Assembly: GCF_023278565.1 (NCBI RefSeq)
Contig: NC_064673.1
Span: 3,224,001 to 3,288,000 of the forward strand
DNA length: 64,000 nucleotides
Source of the DNA: Colletotrichum lupini
Lineage: Eukaryota > Ascomycota > Sordariomycetes > Glomerellales > Glomerellaceae
Direction of reading: 5' to 3'
In this document: positions 47,301-57,394 of the stretch, in pieces
Position numbering within the stretch: position 1 is the stretch's first letter
Layout of the letters: each line of letters opens with the position of its first letter
Notes under the pieces: generated by a model
What the model was told of the DNA's origin: nothing
The model's input: the letters and a program-made list of their open reading frames with translations, nothing else
The model's database searches: none
Translations under genes and position numbers: made by a program

Positions 47301-48488
47301 GTTATTAATTTATATCCTAACTTCTTTTTTAATTTCTAACTTTAAGTAGTATCCTTTATTATATTTAGTTTAAGTATATACTTAAAGAGTAAGTAAAGCT
47401 ACTTCTTAATAATAATTTTAATTTACGAGGATATTTCTAATTATTAGTTATTAATACTTAGTAAGTCCTTAATAAATATTATACTAAGTTAAGTAATTCT
47501 CTACTCTATGCCGTAATAATTATTCTTTACTTTAAATAAGGATTAAAATAGTTAGAAAAGAGGTAGGATATACCTAAGTAGAGTTATTAACTATTTAATA
47601 CGAAAAAGGGACTTTATAATTATTAATAAAAATAGTATATAAATAAAATAATAAGTCCTCCTCCTCCTCGTTGTTTAAGTCCTCTTCCTTTGCTATAATA
47701 ATTATAAACTACTTTTAATACCCTTATAATTCTAAAGAATATCGTAAAAAACTCGTAATACTAATAATAGTTAATATCTCGAATAATAAATATAATAATT
47801 AACTACGTACCTAAGCTTAATTAATATTACTTATAAATTATCCCTTAGCCGGTCCTTAACCTAATTTAATAGTAAATTAATTATTAGCTAACCTATTTAA
47901 CGTTAAATAAGCTTATATTTAATATTTTTACGATCCTTATAATAATAATAAATTATAAGAGGACATTTAGCCTCGTAAAGTTAATTTTAACTTTATAGCG
48001 ATTATTAATAAGATCCTTTATACTAAAAGAGGTCTAATATCTTAAGAACTAGCTTCGTAGTAATATTATAGAAATAAGAGGTTAATTTTTTAATTAAAAA
48101 AGCTAATCGAAGTAAAGTCTATAAGTTAGTATTATAAGGACTTTCGTAATAACTTTATTTAATTCCTAATTAGGAAATTAGTTAAATCTATTAATTAATT
48201 ATTAAATAATTAAATATAGCACGAGAAATGAGCTAAATAATTAAATACGAACCTCATATTTAATTTGTTTATATGGGTATAAGCGCTGGGAGTGGGCTAG
48301 AGAGGCCGCTGATTGCTGCTTCATGGACATTGTATTCGACCTCGTCATCTCCGACGATGAACTTAATGATCCGAGATTTGAGGATTCTGTACCCGTGTTA
48401 GCGATGCTCCTTGGAAGGTGGAAAGATGTGAAAGAGAGCAGACGTACTCGGCTACGTCGATATCTCGCTTAGTTACCATCGGAGGCAT
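44327..48488 (-). pseudogene. BTB/POZ-domain protein 4, split by an hAT-type transposon
   Basis: On the minus strand, exon 1 is 48488-48448 (MPPMVTKRDIDVAE). A 61 bp intron (48447-48387) follows, and exon 2 starts at 48386 with KFIVGDDEVEYNVHEAAI. At 48289 the transposon begins. After it and one 8-bp target copy are removed, the frame continues at 45066 (RALVTNGMKESMEG) and runs to the stop at 44327. The total is 879 nt, or 292 residues, with no internal stop. The BTB core, the shared block (HARLYCLADRYAI) and the C-terminal NYWRRL motif match BTB 2, 3 and 5. In this genome the BTB domain is cut in two, so the gene is broken. Confidence 0.87.
45075..48288. mobile_element. hAT-type DNA transposon, RIP-destroyed
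   Basis: This 3,214 bp AT-rich element is bounded by a perfect 16-bp terminal inverted repeat, CAGCGCTTATACCCAT (45075-45090 and 48273-48288). The flanks GGAGTAGG (45067-45074) and GGAGTGGG (48289-48296) form an 8-bp target duplication with one mismatch. The mismatch is a CpA-to-TpA change on the minus strand. An 8-bp duplication and a repeat starting CAG are typical of the hAT superfamily. The interior has stops in all frames and almost no CpA/TpG, so any transposase is unreadable and the orientation cannot be set. The ends are read directly; the superfamily is inferred from them. Confidence 0.85.
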
Positions 48489-49166
48489 TTCGTGACGATG
48501 GCAGATGGGTTTTGGTGAGGAGAAAGCCGAGGGCGCGTAAGTAATGATGAGTGAGATGAAAAAAGAGCAAAAGCGAACGCGAGTGAGAAGGGTGGAAGGA
48601 AGAGGGTGTGACATGGAAGGAAAAGTGAAGTTTAAAAGGCTTGGGATCAAATGGATGTGAGTCAATTTCTCCGCCCTTCTTCCTTCCGTGCCTAATTTTG
48701 CAGCAACGGAAGAAGCTACCTGAGGCGTGTTAGACGCGTTTGGTTTTTCGTTGAAAGGGTTGCCTACTTAAGTGAGTATCCGCCCGAGACACGAAGCCCC
48801 CTACCAATCCATGATATTCAGTAATCAAGCCAAAGAAATGTGCCTACTTACCTCATCTTGTGTGGCAACTGATACATCGTATCCGATACAATATCTGGCC
48901 TCTCACTCCCAGGCTGTAGCGAGGCCAAACTGTCCTTGATGAAGCTGAATAAAGGCAGGTTTCCACCTCACTCAGACATACTTACGTTTGAACTGACTTG
49001 GAATGTACGAGAATGGAAGGCATCACGCTAGCTTGGGACTTCAGAATCTTGAAAAGGTATTTTATTTTAGGAGGCGAGCGTCCTGGGGGTGATCACAGTC
49101 GCGATCTGGTGCTATTAGATACAATTCTGGCGTCGTCTCGTTATCGTGGCATTACGATCAGGGCCC
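48489..49166. other. Intergenic, no supported gene
   Basis: Promoter side of BTB 4 and the 3' side of the oligopeptidase. No coding frame is supported. Confidence 0.4.
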
Positions 49167-51320
49167 TTACTGAGGGATGCCCAACTCCTTGTAGAAGGCT
49201 TCGGTGCTAGGCTTGCGTCCAAGGAACTGCTCCAGGGTCAACATCTCCTCCTGGCTTCCGCCCTTCTCCAAGACAGTGTGTCTGTAGCGGCGGCCCTCCT
49301 TGCCGTTCATGGGATCGGCCTTGAAGACGGAGTAGAACATGTCGGTCGAGTAGACCTCGGATGAGAGATAGCCGTAGTAGCCGGCATCGTAGCCGCCAAT
49401 CAAGTGACCGAAGCAGGCTTGTCCGTTGCCCCAGGTGCTGTATCTGTTAGTATTGTGTACTTTGGAATTTAATGGGGTTTCATACCTCTTCTCTCCCTGA
49501 GCTTCTGGGCCCTTGATACCAGCGATCTGGCCGCGAAGCTCGTTGTAGGTTGCTGACAAGTCCAACTTCTTGATGGCCTCGTGGCTCTCGGGGGTATGGA
49601 CAGTCATGTCAAAGGTACCGAAGTGAAGCTGGCGGAGGTTGAACAAGGCAGCGTTGACGTGCTTGGTGGAGATCTGCTTCTCAATAAGGTCATCGGGAAT
49701 CTTCTCGCCAGTCTCGTAGTGTTGAGACAGCGCCTTGATAACACTAGGGGTCCAGCACCAGTTCTCCAACATCTGTGATGGCGCCTCAACGAAGTCTCTG
49801 ACGGTGCTGGTACCGTGGAAACGGCTGTATGTGCAGCGGCCAGCAAGGTCGTGGATACCATGTCCAAGCTCGTGGAAGAGGGTGACGACCTCGTCGTGTT
49901 TGAGAAGTGAGGGCTTCTTGGGCGTGGGCTTGCTGAAGTTGCAGACCAGAGCAGTGGCGGGGTATCTGCGTGAGCCGTTGGCTTGCAGGTAGCCGGGCTG
50001 CAAGTTGAAGTTGGCGGCGTGACCGTACTTGCCCTGGCGAGGGTGCAGGTCAAGGTACAGGTAGCCAACGAATCCTTCTCCCTCAGAAGCATCATCCCAG
50101 ACACTGAAGATGATGACATCCTCGTGCCATGCGATATCCTCACCCTTGCCAGTGGGGCTCAAGGCCTTGCGGTCCTCAGGCTTCAGCTCAACAAATACGA
50201 AGCCCAAGAGCTCCTCAAAGATCTTGAGCATGCCAGCAATTGTCGAGGTGATGGGGAAGTACTCGGCAATCTTGTTCTCGTCAATGCTGTACTCCTTCTC
50301 AATCATCAATCGGTCGTAGAACTTGTGATCCCACAGGTAGTAGTTGCCGTCGTTCTCAACGCCGCGGGCGTCAGTGTCGGCCTTCTTGAGCTCCTGGAGG
50401 TGCTCGACTTCCTTGGCGCCACCGGCAGTCAGACGAGAGCGAAGGTCGCCCAAGAAGTCGTTCACAGTCTTGGTGGTCTTGGCCATCTTGTCCTCAATGC
50501 GCAGGGCAGCGTGGTTGGGGTAGCCGAGCATGCGGGCAGCCTCATCACGGAGAATGATGGCCTCCTGGAAGAGAGGAACGTTTTGGTTGCACTTATTCTC
50601 GTTCTGGATGAAGACCTTGCGTCTCGTCTCGGGGTTCTTGGCGAACTTGAGAGTCGGGAAGAGGTCGGGGTACTTGAAGGAGAGCTTGAGCTTGCCCTCG
50701 TTCTCGCCGGTGCCCTTCTCGAGACCATCAAGAACGTCATCTGAAACACCATCGAGCTCCTCCTTTGTGAACCAGATGCCGCCGTTCTCCTCGTTGAGGT
50801 TCTTTGTAAACTCGATTTGGATTTGACTGAGACGCTTCTTGATCTCCTTGAAGCGGTCACGCTGGGGCCCAGCGGGGATACCCAGACCCATCTTGATGTA
50901 GTTCTTGTAGTCCTTCTCCAGCAACCTCAAGCTCTCGGGGTCCAGGCCCTCCGAGTCTTTGCGCTGGTGGAGAGCCTCAATGAGCTTGTAGACATCCTCC
51001 CTCATGTTCACCTCGATCGAGAACTCGTCCATGATGGTATCGGCCTGGGTCGAAGCCTCGCGCAGGGCGGCGTCACTCGAAACATATTGGTAGAAGCCAA
51101 GGATACGGGTCGACAGTCCGCTCTCGTTCTCGTCTTTGGCGATGGGCTTCATAACATTCTCAAAGGTGGCCTTGTCGGCGGAGTAGTCGGCAACGAGCTT
51201 GTCGAGAAGGGCGCGAGTCTGGTCGCAAATCTTCTTGGAGTCGCCGACGATGGATTCCTTGGTGCCGGTGAAGACGGGGGGCGCCTGGGGCGGCGACTTG
51301 TACTTGTCGGGGACAGTCAT
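49167..51320 (-). CDS. M3-family zinc oligopeptidase (saccharolysin/thimet-type)
   Basis: The coding region is 51320-49486 and 49443-49167, or 703 residues, close to the family's usual 680-720. The zinc site is HELGH (H483, E484, H487), followed by the third-ligand helix around FVEAPSQMLENW. The conserved C-terminal GYDAGYYGYLSSEVYSTDMF is also present. The enzyme cuts short peptides in the cytosol or mitochondria and helps recycle proteasome products. A 42 nt intron (49444-49485) has a GTATGA donor and a CTAAC branch site. It is a multiple of three and has no stop, so an unspliced transcript would add 14 residues. I start at the first ATG (MTVPDKYKSPPQ). The frame stays open upstream to 51533 through a hydrophobic stretch, but it has no ATG there. 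Confidence 0.93.
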   Translation of the reverse strand: MTVPDKYKSPPQAPPVFTGTKESIVGDSKKICDQTRALLDKLVADYSADKATFENVMKPIAKDENESGLSTRILGFYQYVSSDAALREASTQADTIMDEFSIEVNMREDVYKLIEALHQRKDSEGLDPESLRLLEKDYKNYIKMGLGIPAGPQRDRFKEIKKRLSQIQIEFTKNLNEENGGIWFTKEELDGVSDDVLDGLEKGTGENEGKLKLSFKYPDLFPTLKFAKNPETRRKVFIQNENKCNQNVPLFQEAIILRDEAARMLGYPNHAALRIEDKMAKTTKTVNDFLGDLRSRLTAGGAKEVEHLQELKKADTDARGVENDGNYYLWDHKFYDRLMIEKEYSIDENKIAEYFPITSTIAGMLKIFEELLGFVFVELKPEDRKALSPTGKGEDIAWHEDVIIFSVWDDASEGEGFVGYLYLDLHPRQGKYGHAANFNLQPGYLQANGSRRYPATALVCNFSKPTPKKPSLLKHDEVVTLFHELGHGIHDLAGRCTYSRFHGTSTVRDFVEAPSQMLENWCWTPSVIKALSQHYETGEKIPDDLIEKQISTKHVNAALFNLRQLHFGTFDMTVHTPESHEAIKKLDLSATYNELRGQIAGIKGPEAQGEKRYETPLNSKVHNTNRYSTWGNGQACFGHLIGGYDAGYYGYLSSEVYSTDMFYSVFKADPMNGKEGRRYRHTVLEKGGSQEEMLTLEQFLGRKPSTEAFYKELGIPQ

Positions 51321-52791
51321 GGCGGCAGTCACCAAGGGCCGGTATGTCGATAGAGATGGAGTGGCAACGAGGGGTAGCTGGACTGGTTTGAAGCGCAGCT
51401 GTGCAAAGAGAGAAGTAATTCTCGGGACTGCTCTTGGGGCCGCCAGGATGAGAGCTGTGAGGAGGAATATGAGGAAGAAGGTAAGGGAAAGGAGGGGACG
51501 CTTGGAGGACGCCACGGCTACTGGACGAAACACGGTTCGATCAGTCGGTGAGTTGGGTGCGTCGGGGCGGGGGAGGGGGAGGAGGAGGAGCAGCTGCAGG
51601 ACCAGGTCTTGGACACGGGGCAGACGCGGATGGATGCAGGTGGAGGTGTCGATGCCGTAAGTTGGTAGGTGACAAGCGAGGTTAAGCGCGAAGGTACATG
51701 TAGCTACGCAAAGAGTGGACTGAGAGCGGTGACTTGCAGCAAGCTTCTGGTAGTTGCGGGATGATTTGTGTATGTGTATGTAAGTGGATGAAGGTTAACG
51801 TTAATCCTGACGAGTACGGAATGCGACGGGGTCCCCTTCTCTTTCACCTTCCAGTTGGAGGTTTCCTCGGCGGGCAGTCGCGGCCTGCCAGGGGAGCTCA
51901 CGTCGAGCTCCCGGCGCTACGACGTTCCGGGCTGTAACGCCCCACGCTGAAGCAAGCGGGGTCTCGCTGATGTACCAGTACCAACAGGAGCCATGTTCTG
52001 CATCTACTATCGCAATTTGATACGAGTCTTCGCATGTGTATTTGACAAGAACATTGGCACATTCAGGGACTCTGCAGCAATTCTAACATCAAAGGATAGA
52101 GGACTTTGGCAAGTATTGGGACGATTAACTTGAAGGATCTCTACCGGCTGGAACCATTCGGTACCGTAATCCTGCAGGTCCAGGATGCAGGCCACATCGC
52201 CTGACTGAAGCGAGCTTACATAAGACGACTGCACCTACCAGATTGTGCGGGGTCCTTTGTTGCTGGGCAGACGGGCCAAGGCCTGGTGCGACATCATGGC
52301 TGAGGCTGATGGATCAACATGACTAGATCGCGGAGGCCGTAGCATAGCCGTAGAGCCGCAAGAAATTGTGCTTTGCATTCAGTCTTTTTGGTTCAAAAAC
52401 ATGAGGCAGTGGATGCATCGCGATGTCTGGTCCTTTCGTCCCATCATACGCTTCCAAACAGGCGCAACCCCTGACCACCTCATAAACATCCATCTTCTGG
52501 AAGGATCGCACGCGCGATGATGTTGGTATCATGGTATTTATTTCTTTTGGTATCGGTTCTATTCAGTCCCGTACATGTGTCGTGTGGTCCGGAGCAACGC
52601 CTCTGAGGAGGCGGGGGTGAACTCCAGAATACCCAAATTCCCTACAATAGCGAACAACGCAATCGCAACGCAAAAGCAAACGCCATTTCCCATCGTGCCA
52701 GCCATGCAAGTATCTCTTTCTTCTCTTTTCGTAAACTGCCTCCGCCTCGTTCCTCTGATCTGTTCGTACAATGCTCGCTCGCTGGATGAAT
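51321..52791. other. Intergenic with leader of the oligopeptidase gene
   Basis: The part up to about 51700 is G-rich on the plus strand and should be the oligopeptidase 5' UTR and promoter. The minus-strand frame upstream of the chosen start encodes a hydrophobic stretch (LLSLTFFLIFLLTALILAA). The remainder shows no supported gene. Confidence 0.45.
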
Positions 52792-53405
52792 CTAGTTGGC
52801 GAGAATGGTTCGGACCAGCTCTGTTGCGCGGGTATCAGTAAACACAGTCTTCAATGCTTGCTATGCAACGAGTTTGCTGAAAGTTGGTGGCTTACCGGTG
52901 TAGTTGACCTGGCCAGAACTGGTGTCAACAGCCTTGAGAAGCTCGTCGACCTCCTCGTCGGACATCTTCTCGCCGAGGTTGGTCAGGATGTACTTGAGCT
53001 GGCCGACGCCGATGAAGCCCGTCATGTCCTTGTCAAAGACCTGGAAACCGCGGCAGTACTCCTCGGGTTCACCGGGGTCGCGGAAGCCGCCGGGGCGGTT
53101 GAGAATGCGCTGGAAGGTCTCAAAGTCGACTGCTCGCGCAAACATCGCTGATCAGTATCGTGCCTCTATGCTGGTGGCATACATCGGTTTTCGATACGCG
53201 GGGGACGCAAGGAACAAAACTCACAGTCGCCGCCGACATTCTTCTCGAGGTCGCGAATCTCGGTCAGGGTAGGGTTCTGGCCGCAGGCGCGGAGGAGGTC
53301 GCCCAAGCTGTCGATGGCAACACGGCCGTTACCGCGCTTGTCGAACAGGGAGAAGGCCTCCTTGTAGTTGGTAGAAGCCTGAGCGTCGTACTGGTTAGAA
53401 GACAT
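52792..53405 (-). CDS. Essential myosin light chain, Cdc4-like (EF-hand protein)
   Basis: Three minus-strand exons, 53405-53225, 53129-52896 and 52820-52792, sum to 444 nt, or 147 residues. Introns are 95 and 75 bp. The N-terminal EF-hand (EAFSLFDKRGNGRVAIDSLG) keeps a partial calcium loop. The C-terminal half has GFQVFDKDMTGFIGVGQLKY and the conserved end ELVRTILAN. Length and order fit the fungal Cdc4/Mlc1 light chain, which binds myosin IQ motifs and is needed for the actomyosin ring and septation. Calmodulin itself is excluded because the loops are degenerate and sequence matches to calmodulin's four loops are poor. The exon chain closes the frame exactly. Confidence 0.9.
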
Positions 53406-55079
53406 TGTGATATGTTTGTGTGGTTGAGTTTTGCGCAAAATTGAAAGGTCGCGATGTGTGGCAGAGAGCAAGTGACGTTTCGCGGGGTGGTTGTGGAATT
53501 ATCAAGAATGGGATGTAGAGGTGGAAGATCGGAAAGAAGAACGGTTGCAGGATGAGGAATGTCGTGATGCAGCAGTATGTCGAACGGTCCAGTAGTTTGC
53601 GCGGGAAAATTGGCGCTGATCTTCTTTCCTTGGCTAGCTGCGCTGGCAATTGGTGTCCGATCCGTTGTTTGGGTTGCTCCTGTTGGCTGGTGGATGGCGC
53701 TGCTGCTGCGCTGGTGGTGGTGGTGGTACTGCTGCTGCCAGCGTCGGGTGCTAGTAGTACTGCGCTGCTGTGTGTTGCCCTTTGCTGCAAGGTTCGCCGC
53801 TGAACCAAACCGGCGCTAAGGCTGTTTTTCGTCGGCCATCAAAGGGGTCGAAAGGGGTCGCAAGACTCGAGAGGGGGGTAGGGAAGCCGCTGAATGGCTG
53901 GATCGATTTCCTTTGTTTACATTCCGGCTGATGGTGGGAGGGGTGCCGCCGTCCGCGGGGGGAAAACACAACAAAAAAAAAGCAACAGAGGGGAGGGGGC
54001 CCGGATTGGAGGGATAGAGACTCACCATTTTGGTCTGTGTGAGGTGGTATGTGGTATGTACGTGGGGGAAGAGAAAGTAAACAACAGATCAAAAAGCTAT
54101 TTGCCTTGGGATATCAAACAGGACGAAAAAAGAGACAGAGAAGAGTCGTGATGATGTTTCTTGGAGGTTGCTGTCTGCCAGTCGAAACACTTTATGCTTG
54201 CACTTTCCCTTTTCTTCGTCTCCTTCCCCCAGTCTGTCAGTCAGTCACCACCTTCCGCTATCTGTCATGTACCCTCAGGCTCAGTATTATTTTTATCCAA
54301 TGCATCGAGGGCACACGCACCCAATTGGCCTCGGGTTCGAAGTGTCATGGGCCATGGGCATTCCCCGTCTCCGTTATTCATGCGTTTTGGGCTGGCGGTG
54401 GCAGCAGCGGTGTGCACCGGCACCCAAAACTATCGATCGAGGGCCCCTGGAGGCGGTCTACCTATCTTACCGTCTAGGTAGGTAGGTAGGTACGGAGTAC
54501 GGCAGGAACGACTAAGTGACTGTACGTGGGTGGTACCTTCCTCCTAAGCACAGTGCGCCTCTGCAACACAAGGCCAAAACTCCTGAAACCTGACGGGGCA
54601 ACCACCGTCGGGGGCTCCTCTTTCCCAATCTTGACGGGTTGCCACAGCCAATCACGGCTCTCAGATGAGTTGCTGGCCCTCTTGCCCTTTTTGCCCAGTC
54701 CCAATGTCCACCTGCCCAATGGTCCACGACTCCATCTTTCAATATTCTGTCATGGTTGGAGACTTGCACAAACGCTATCGACATCTTTCATTGCGGTGAG
54801 CCGACACAATCTACACCACCTAAAGTCAATCTACGGATACGGGTGTGTCTTTGCACTAAATTCGAATTGTGCCGAACCACGACTACCCAGACCGTCGAAA
54901 CTCTCAATCGCCCGAAACTTGCACCTTGCGGTTCGTCTCGACTCTTCAGACTGCCATATCAGGCTCGACCTGCGAGTCAATCCACTTCTGCTTCGGTACA
55001 AACAGAGCATTTCTCCATGATCGATCTCTCTCTCTCCCCCCCGTCACATCCTCTCTCTGCAGGTAGATTCCGGAAGCCG
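53406..55079. other. Long intergenic region with simple repeats, no supported gene
   Basis: Contains a CTG/GTG-rich tract near 53700-53750 and a five-unit GGTA-type repeat near 54475-54492. Frames of 80-160 codons here are low-complexity or antisense shadows. The first kilobase should be the light-chain promoter and leader. Confidence 0.5.
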
Positions 55080-56101
55080 TCACTTTCTCTTGGCCAGGAT
55101 GATAGTCGTTCCCCACACGGCCTCAACCTCAATATCCCGCCACTTATCCCCCGCAGCTTTCCACTCCGGCACCGCTTCCAGCAACCGATCGAACAACAGA
55201 TCCGCAATATCCCCTCCCGCCCCGCCCTCCGCTCGGCTCTTCAGCTCCGGGTGCGCGTCTTTCCACCCGCGGTACGCGCTAAAAGTGTGCACATAACCTT
55301 CAAACTCGCCCAGCTTCATCGTCTTACGCTGCTGCCACGCCGCCCGCGGGTCTTCCGGCTCCATCGCCTCCGTGTTCGCATCAGCCCGGGAGGTCTTCCT
55401 GTCCGGGTCGTACACGATGCGCTTGACCTTCTCCCACTCCGACTCTGGGGGCACGACCGCCGCCAGGTTATCCCGCAGGATCTGCCGCCCGGGCTTCTCC
55501 CAATACGGCCCCATCGTCTCCACCCCGCTGCCGGGTGACGACTCTCCTTCGCCGTAGCAAAAGTGCATAAAGATATCGTTGACAGCCGGGAATCCGACGA
55601 GGATGTTGTCCTTGTACCCCCAAAAGGCCAGCGTACCGCCGCTTTTGACCACTCGCGCCAGCTCCGGCCACACTTTATCGTAGTTGAACCAGTGCGCCGC
55701 CTGGCCAGCCACCACAAGGTCTACCGAGGCGTCAGCCACGAATAACAGATCCTCAGAGCTGGCCTGACGAAAGGTGATTTTTGAGTCCGAGGTTGAGTCT
55801 GCTGCTTGCTTCACCATGCCCGCACTAGGGTCAATGGCGATGACGCGAGCGAAGCTCGGGCTGAGCTCTCGCGAGATGAGACCGTGACCGCAGCCCAGGT
55901 CCAGTGCCGTGCCGCTTGTCGACTGAGTGTTGTGATACGCCAGCACCGTCCTGAAGAGTGATGCAGGGTAGGATGGGCGGAAGGCCGCATAGCCTGCGGC
56001 CGAAAAGGTTGAACGTCTGCAATCACATGTCAGCTTGAGACCGATGGCATTTGGAATTCTGCTGCCAAGATGAGTTCGCCCACGTACGCAAAAACAGACA
56101 T
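55080..56101 (-). CDS. SAM-dependent methyltransferase, class I (trans-aconitate methyltransferase-like)
   Basis: Two minus-strand exons, 56101-56088 and 56016-55080, joined over a 71 bp intron (donor GTACGT) give 316 residues. The first exon encodes only MSVFA. The N-terminal FSAAGYAAFRPSYP is typical of the fungal Tmt1-like group. Motif I is LDLGCGHGLISREL, followed by IAIDPSAGMV and the motif VDLVVAGQAAHWF. The enzyme should move a methyl group from SAM to a small carboxylic acid or similar metabolite. The real substrate may differ, because this family is broad. No targeting signal is seen. Confidence 0.9.
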
Positions 56102-56728
56102 CGTTAGCCGTGTAAGGAAGGTAAGCTGTTATAGTGAGGCTGCAAGGTTGCAGTTGCTAGCCCTGGCGAGATTGGTGGGTTGGTTGATGGTCCAATAAAG
56201 GCTCAATGATGTGTAATGCGTGTAGTCGCACCCGTCTTCTTTGACCGAAAAGACGGCGGCCATCCTCCATTTTATTCCCATGCTTCTTTCGGGCGGGATC
56301 CTTCCGACGATTCAGGGACCACGGCTATTCGGGACAAGACCGTCGAAGAAAACCTGCTATGATACATTGCCACGAGGGCATTCGAAAGCCTCACAGACTC
56401 AATCTCACATATCGAAACCCAAGCCCTGACTAAGATCCCAGAATAAGGCAGGTAGTAGCCGCGGCTCCGTGGTATGCATGGCAGACTTACAGTGGCAGGT
56501 CGCGTCATCAGCCGTGGCCCGCACGCCTCGGCCGCTCCCCCAAGGGTCCCACTGACGTGCTCGGAGGTCGGAGCTCTCAGCCTGGCCCCTCGAAACTCCA
56601 TTTGAAGGTCCGAGTCGCCCGCCCGAGGAACCCCTCCATCTCCGTCTCCCTCGCTCTTCAACAACTCCCGTTGCCGCACCTCGAATACACTTTCCACAAC
56701 TTGGTCCGTCCCGAAACTAGTGCCCGAC
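56102..56728. other. Divergent promoter region, no supported gene
   Basis: Between the methyltransferase (minus) and the CoA-binding gene (plus). The frame at 56272-56817 on the minus strand is a shadow without domain content. Confidence 0.5.
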
Positions 56729-57394
56729 ATGTCGACCGAAGCTACGGCCCGTGTTTTCTTTTCGCAAAAGTTCATTGCGGTGGTGGGTGCCAGCTCGAAC
56801 CCTGCCAAGTTTGGCAATAAGAGTACGTTGTTTCCCCCGCTGCTTATTCCCGCTGGACACTTGCCTCAAGCTTAGTCTAAGCTCAAGGAGCTGCCACTTA
56901 CTCATTCACTCACTCACACTCATCTCACTTGAATACTCTCACCCTCACTCACACTCTCACTCTCACTCACATCTCTCTCCTGAGATCTCCGACTTCAATC
57001 GTCACTAACATCCGTTGCAGTCTTCGCCTGGTACCTGAACCACTCCATCCCCGCCACCCCCATAAACCCGACCGCAAGCACCGTCAACGCCCTCGGAAAA
57101 GACCATCCGGCCCTCCCCAACCTCACGGCTCTGCCTCACCCCAAGGACACCGCCGTCTCCATCATCACCCCGCCGCCCGCGACCCTCAAGGTCCTGCAAG
57201 AGGCGAAAGAGCTGGGCGTGCCTGCCGTCTGGCTGCAGCCGGGCACCTTTGACGACGCGGTGCTCGAATACGCGCGCGGCGAGGGCGGCTTCGAGGCCGT
57301 CGTTGCCGGGTTCGGGGGCGGGACCCGCGGCGGGGAAGGATGGTGTGTTCTCGTTGACGGTGAGAGGGCGATGAAGGCTGCGGGGAAGCTATGA
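56729..57394 (+). CDS. CoA-binding domain protein (YccU-like)
   Basis: Exon 1 (56729-56822) and exon 2 (57021-57394) sum to 468 nt, or 155 residues. The start is MSTEATARVFFSQKFIAVVG, followed by the nucleotide-binding GASSNPAKFGNK. Exon 2 continues with FAWYLNHSIPATPINPTAS and ends with a conserved-looking VPAVWLQPGTFDD. This is the small stand-alone CoA-binding Rossmann domain found in bacteria and fungi; its cellular role is unknown. The intron is 198 bp, long for this window, and its 3' half is a CTCACT-rich microsatellite. The coding exon is very GC-rich. Confidence 0.88.
56898..56985 (+). repeat. CACTCT/CTCACT-rich microsatellite inside an intron
   Basis: An imperfect run of CACTC, CTCACT and CACTCT units lies in the intron of the CoA-binding gene, just upstream of the CTAAC branch site. 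Confidence 0.8.

Noticed and set aside
49983..50744. Long plus-strand frame (253 codons) in the oligopeptidase region
   Set aside because: It is antisense to the catalytic gene, is Leu/Val-rich as expected for a shadow of a GC-biased gene, and has no domain.
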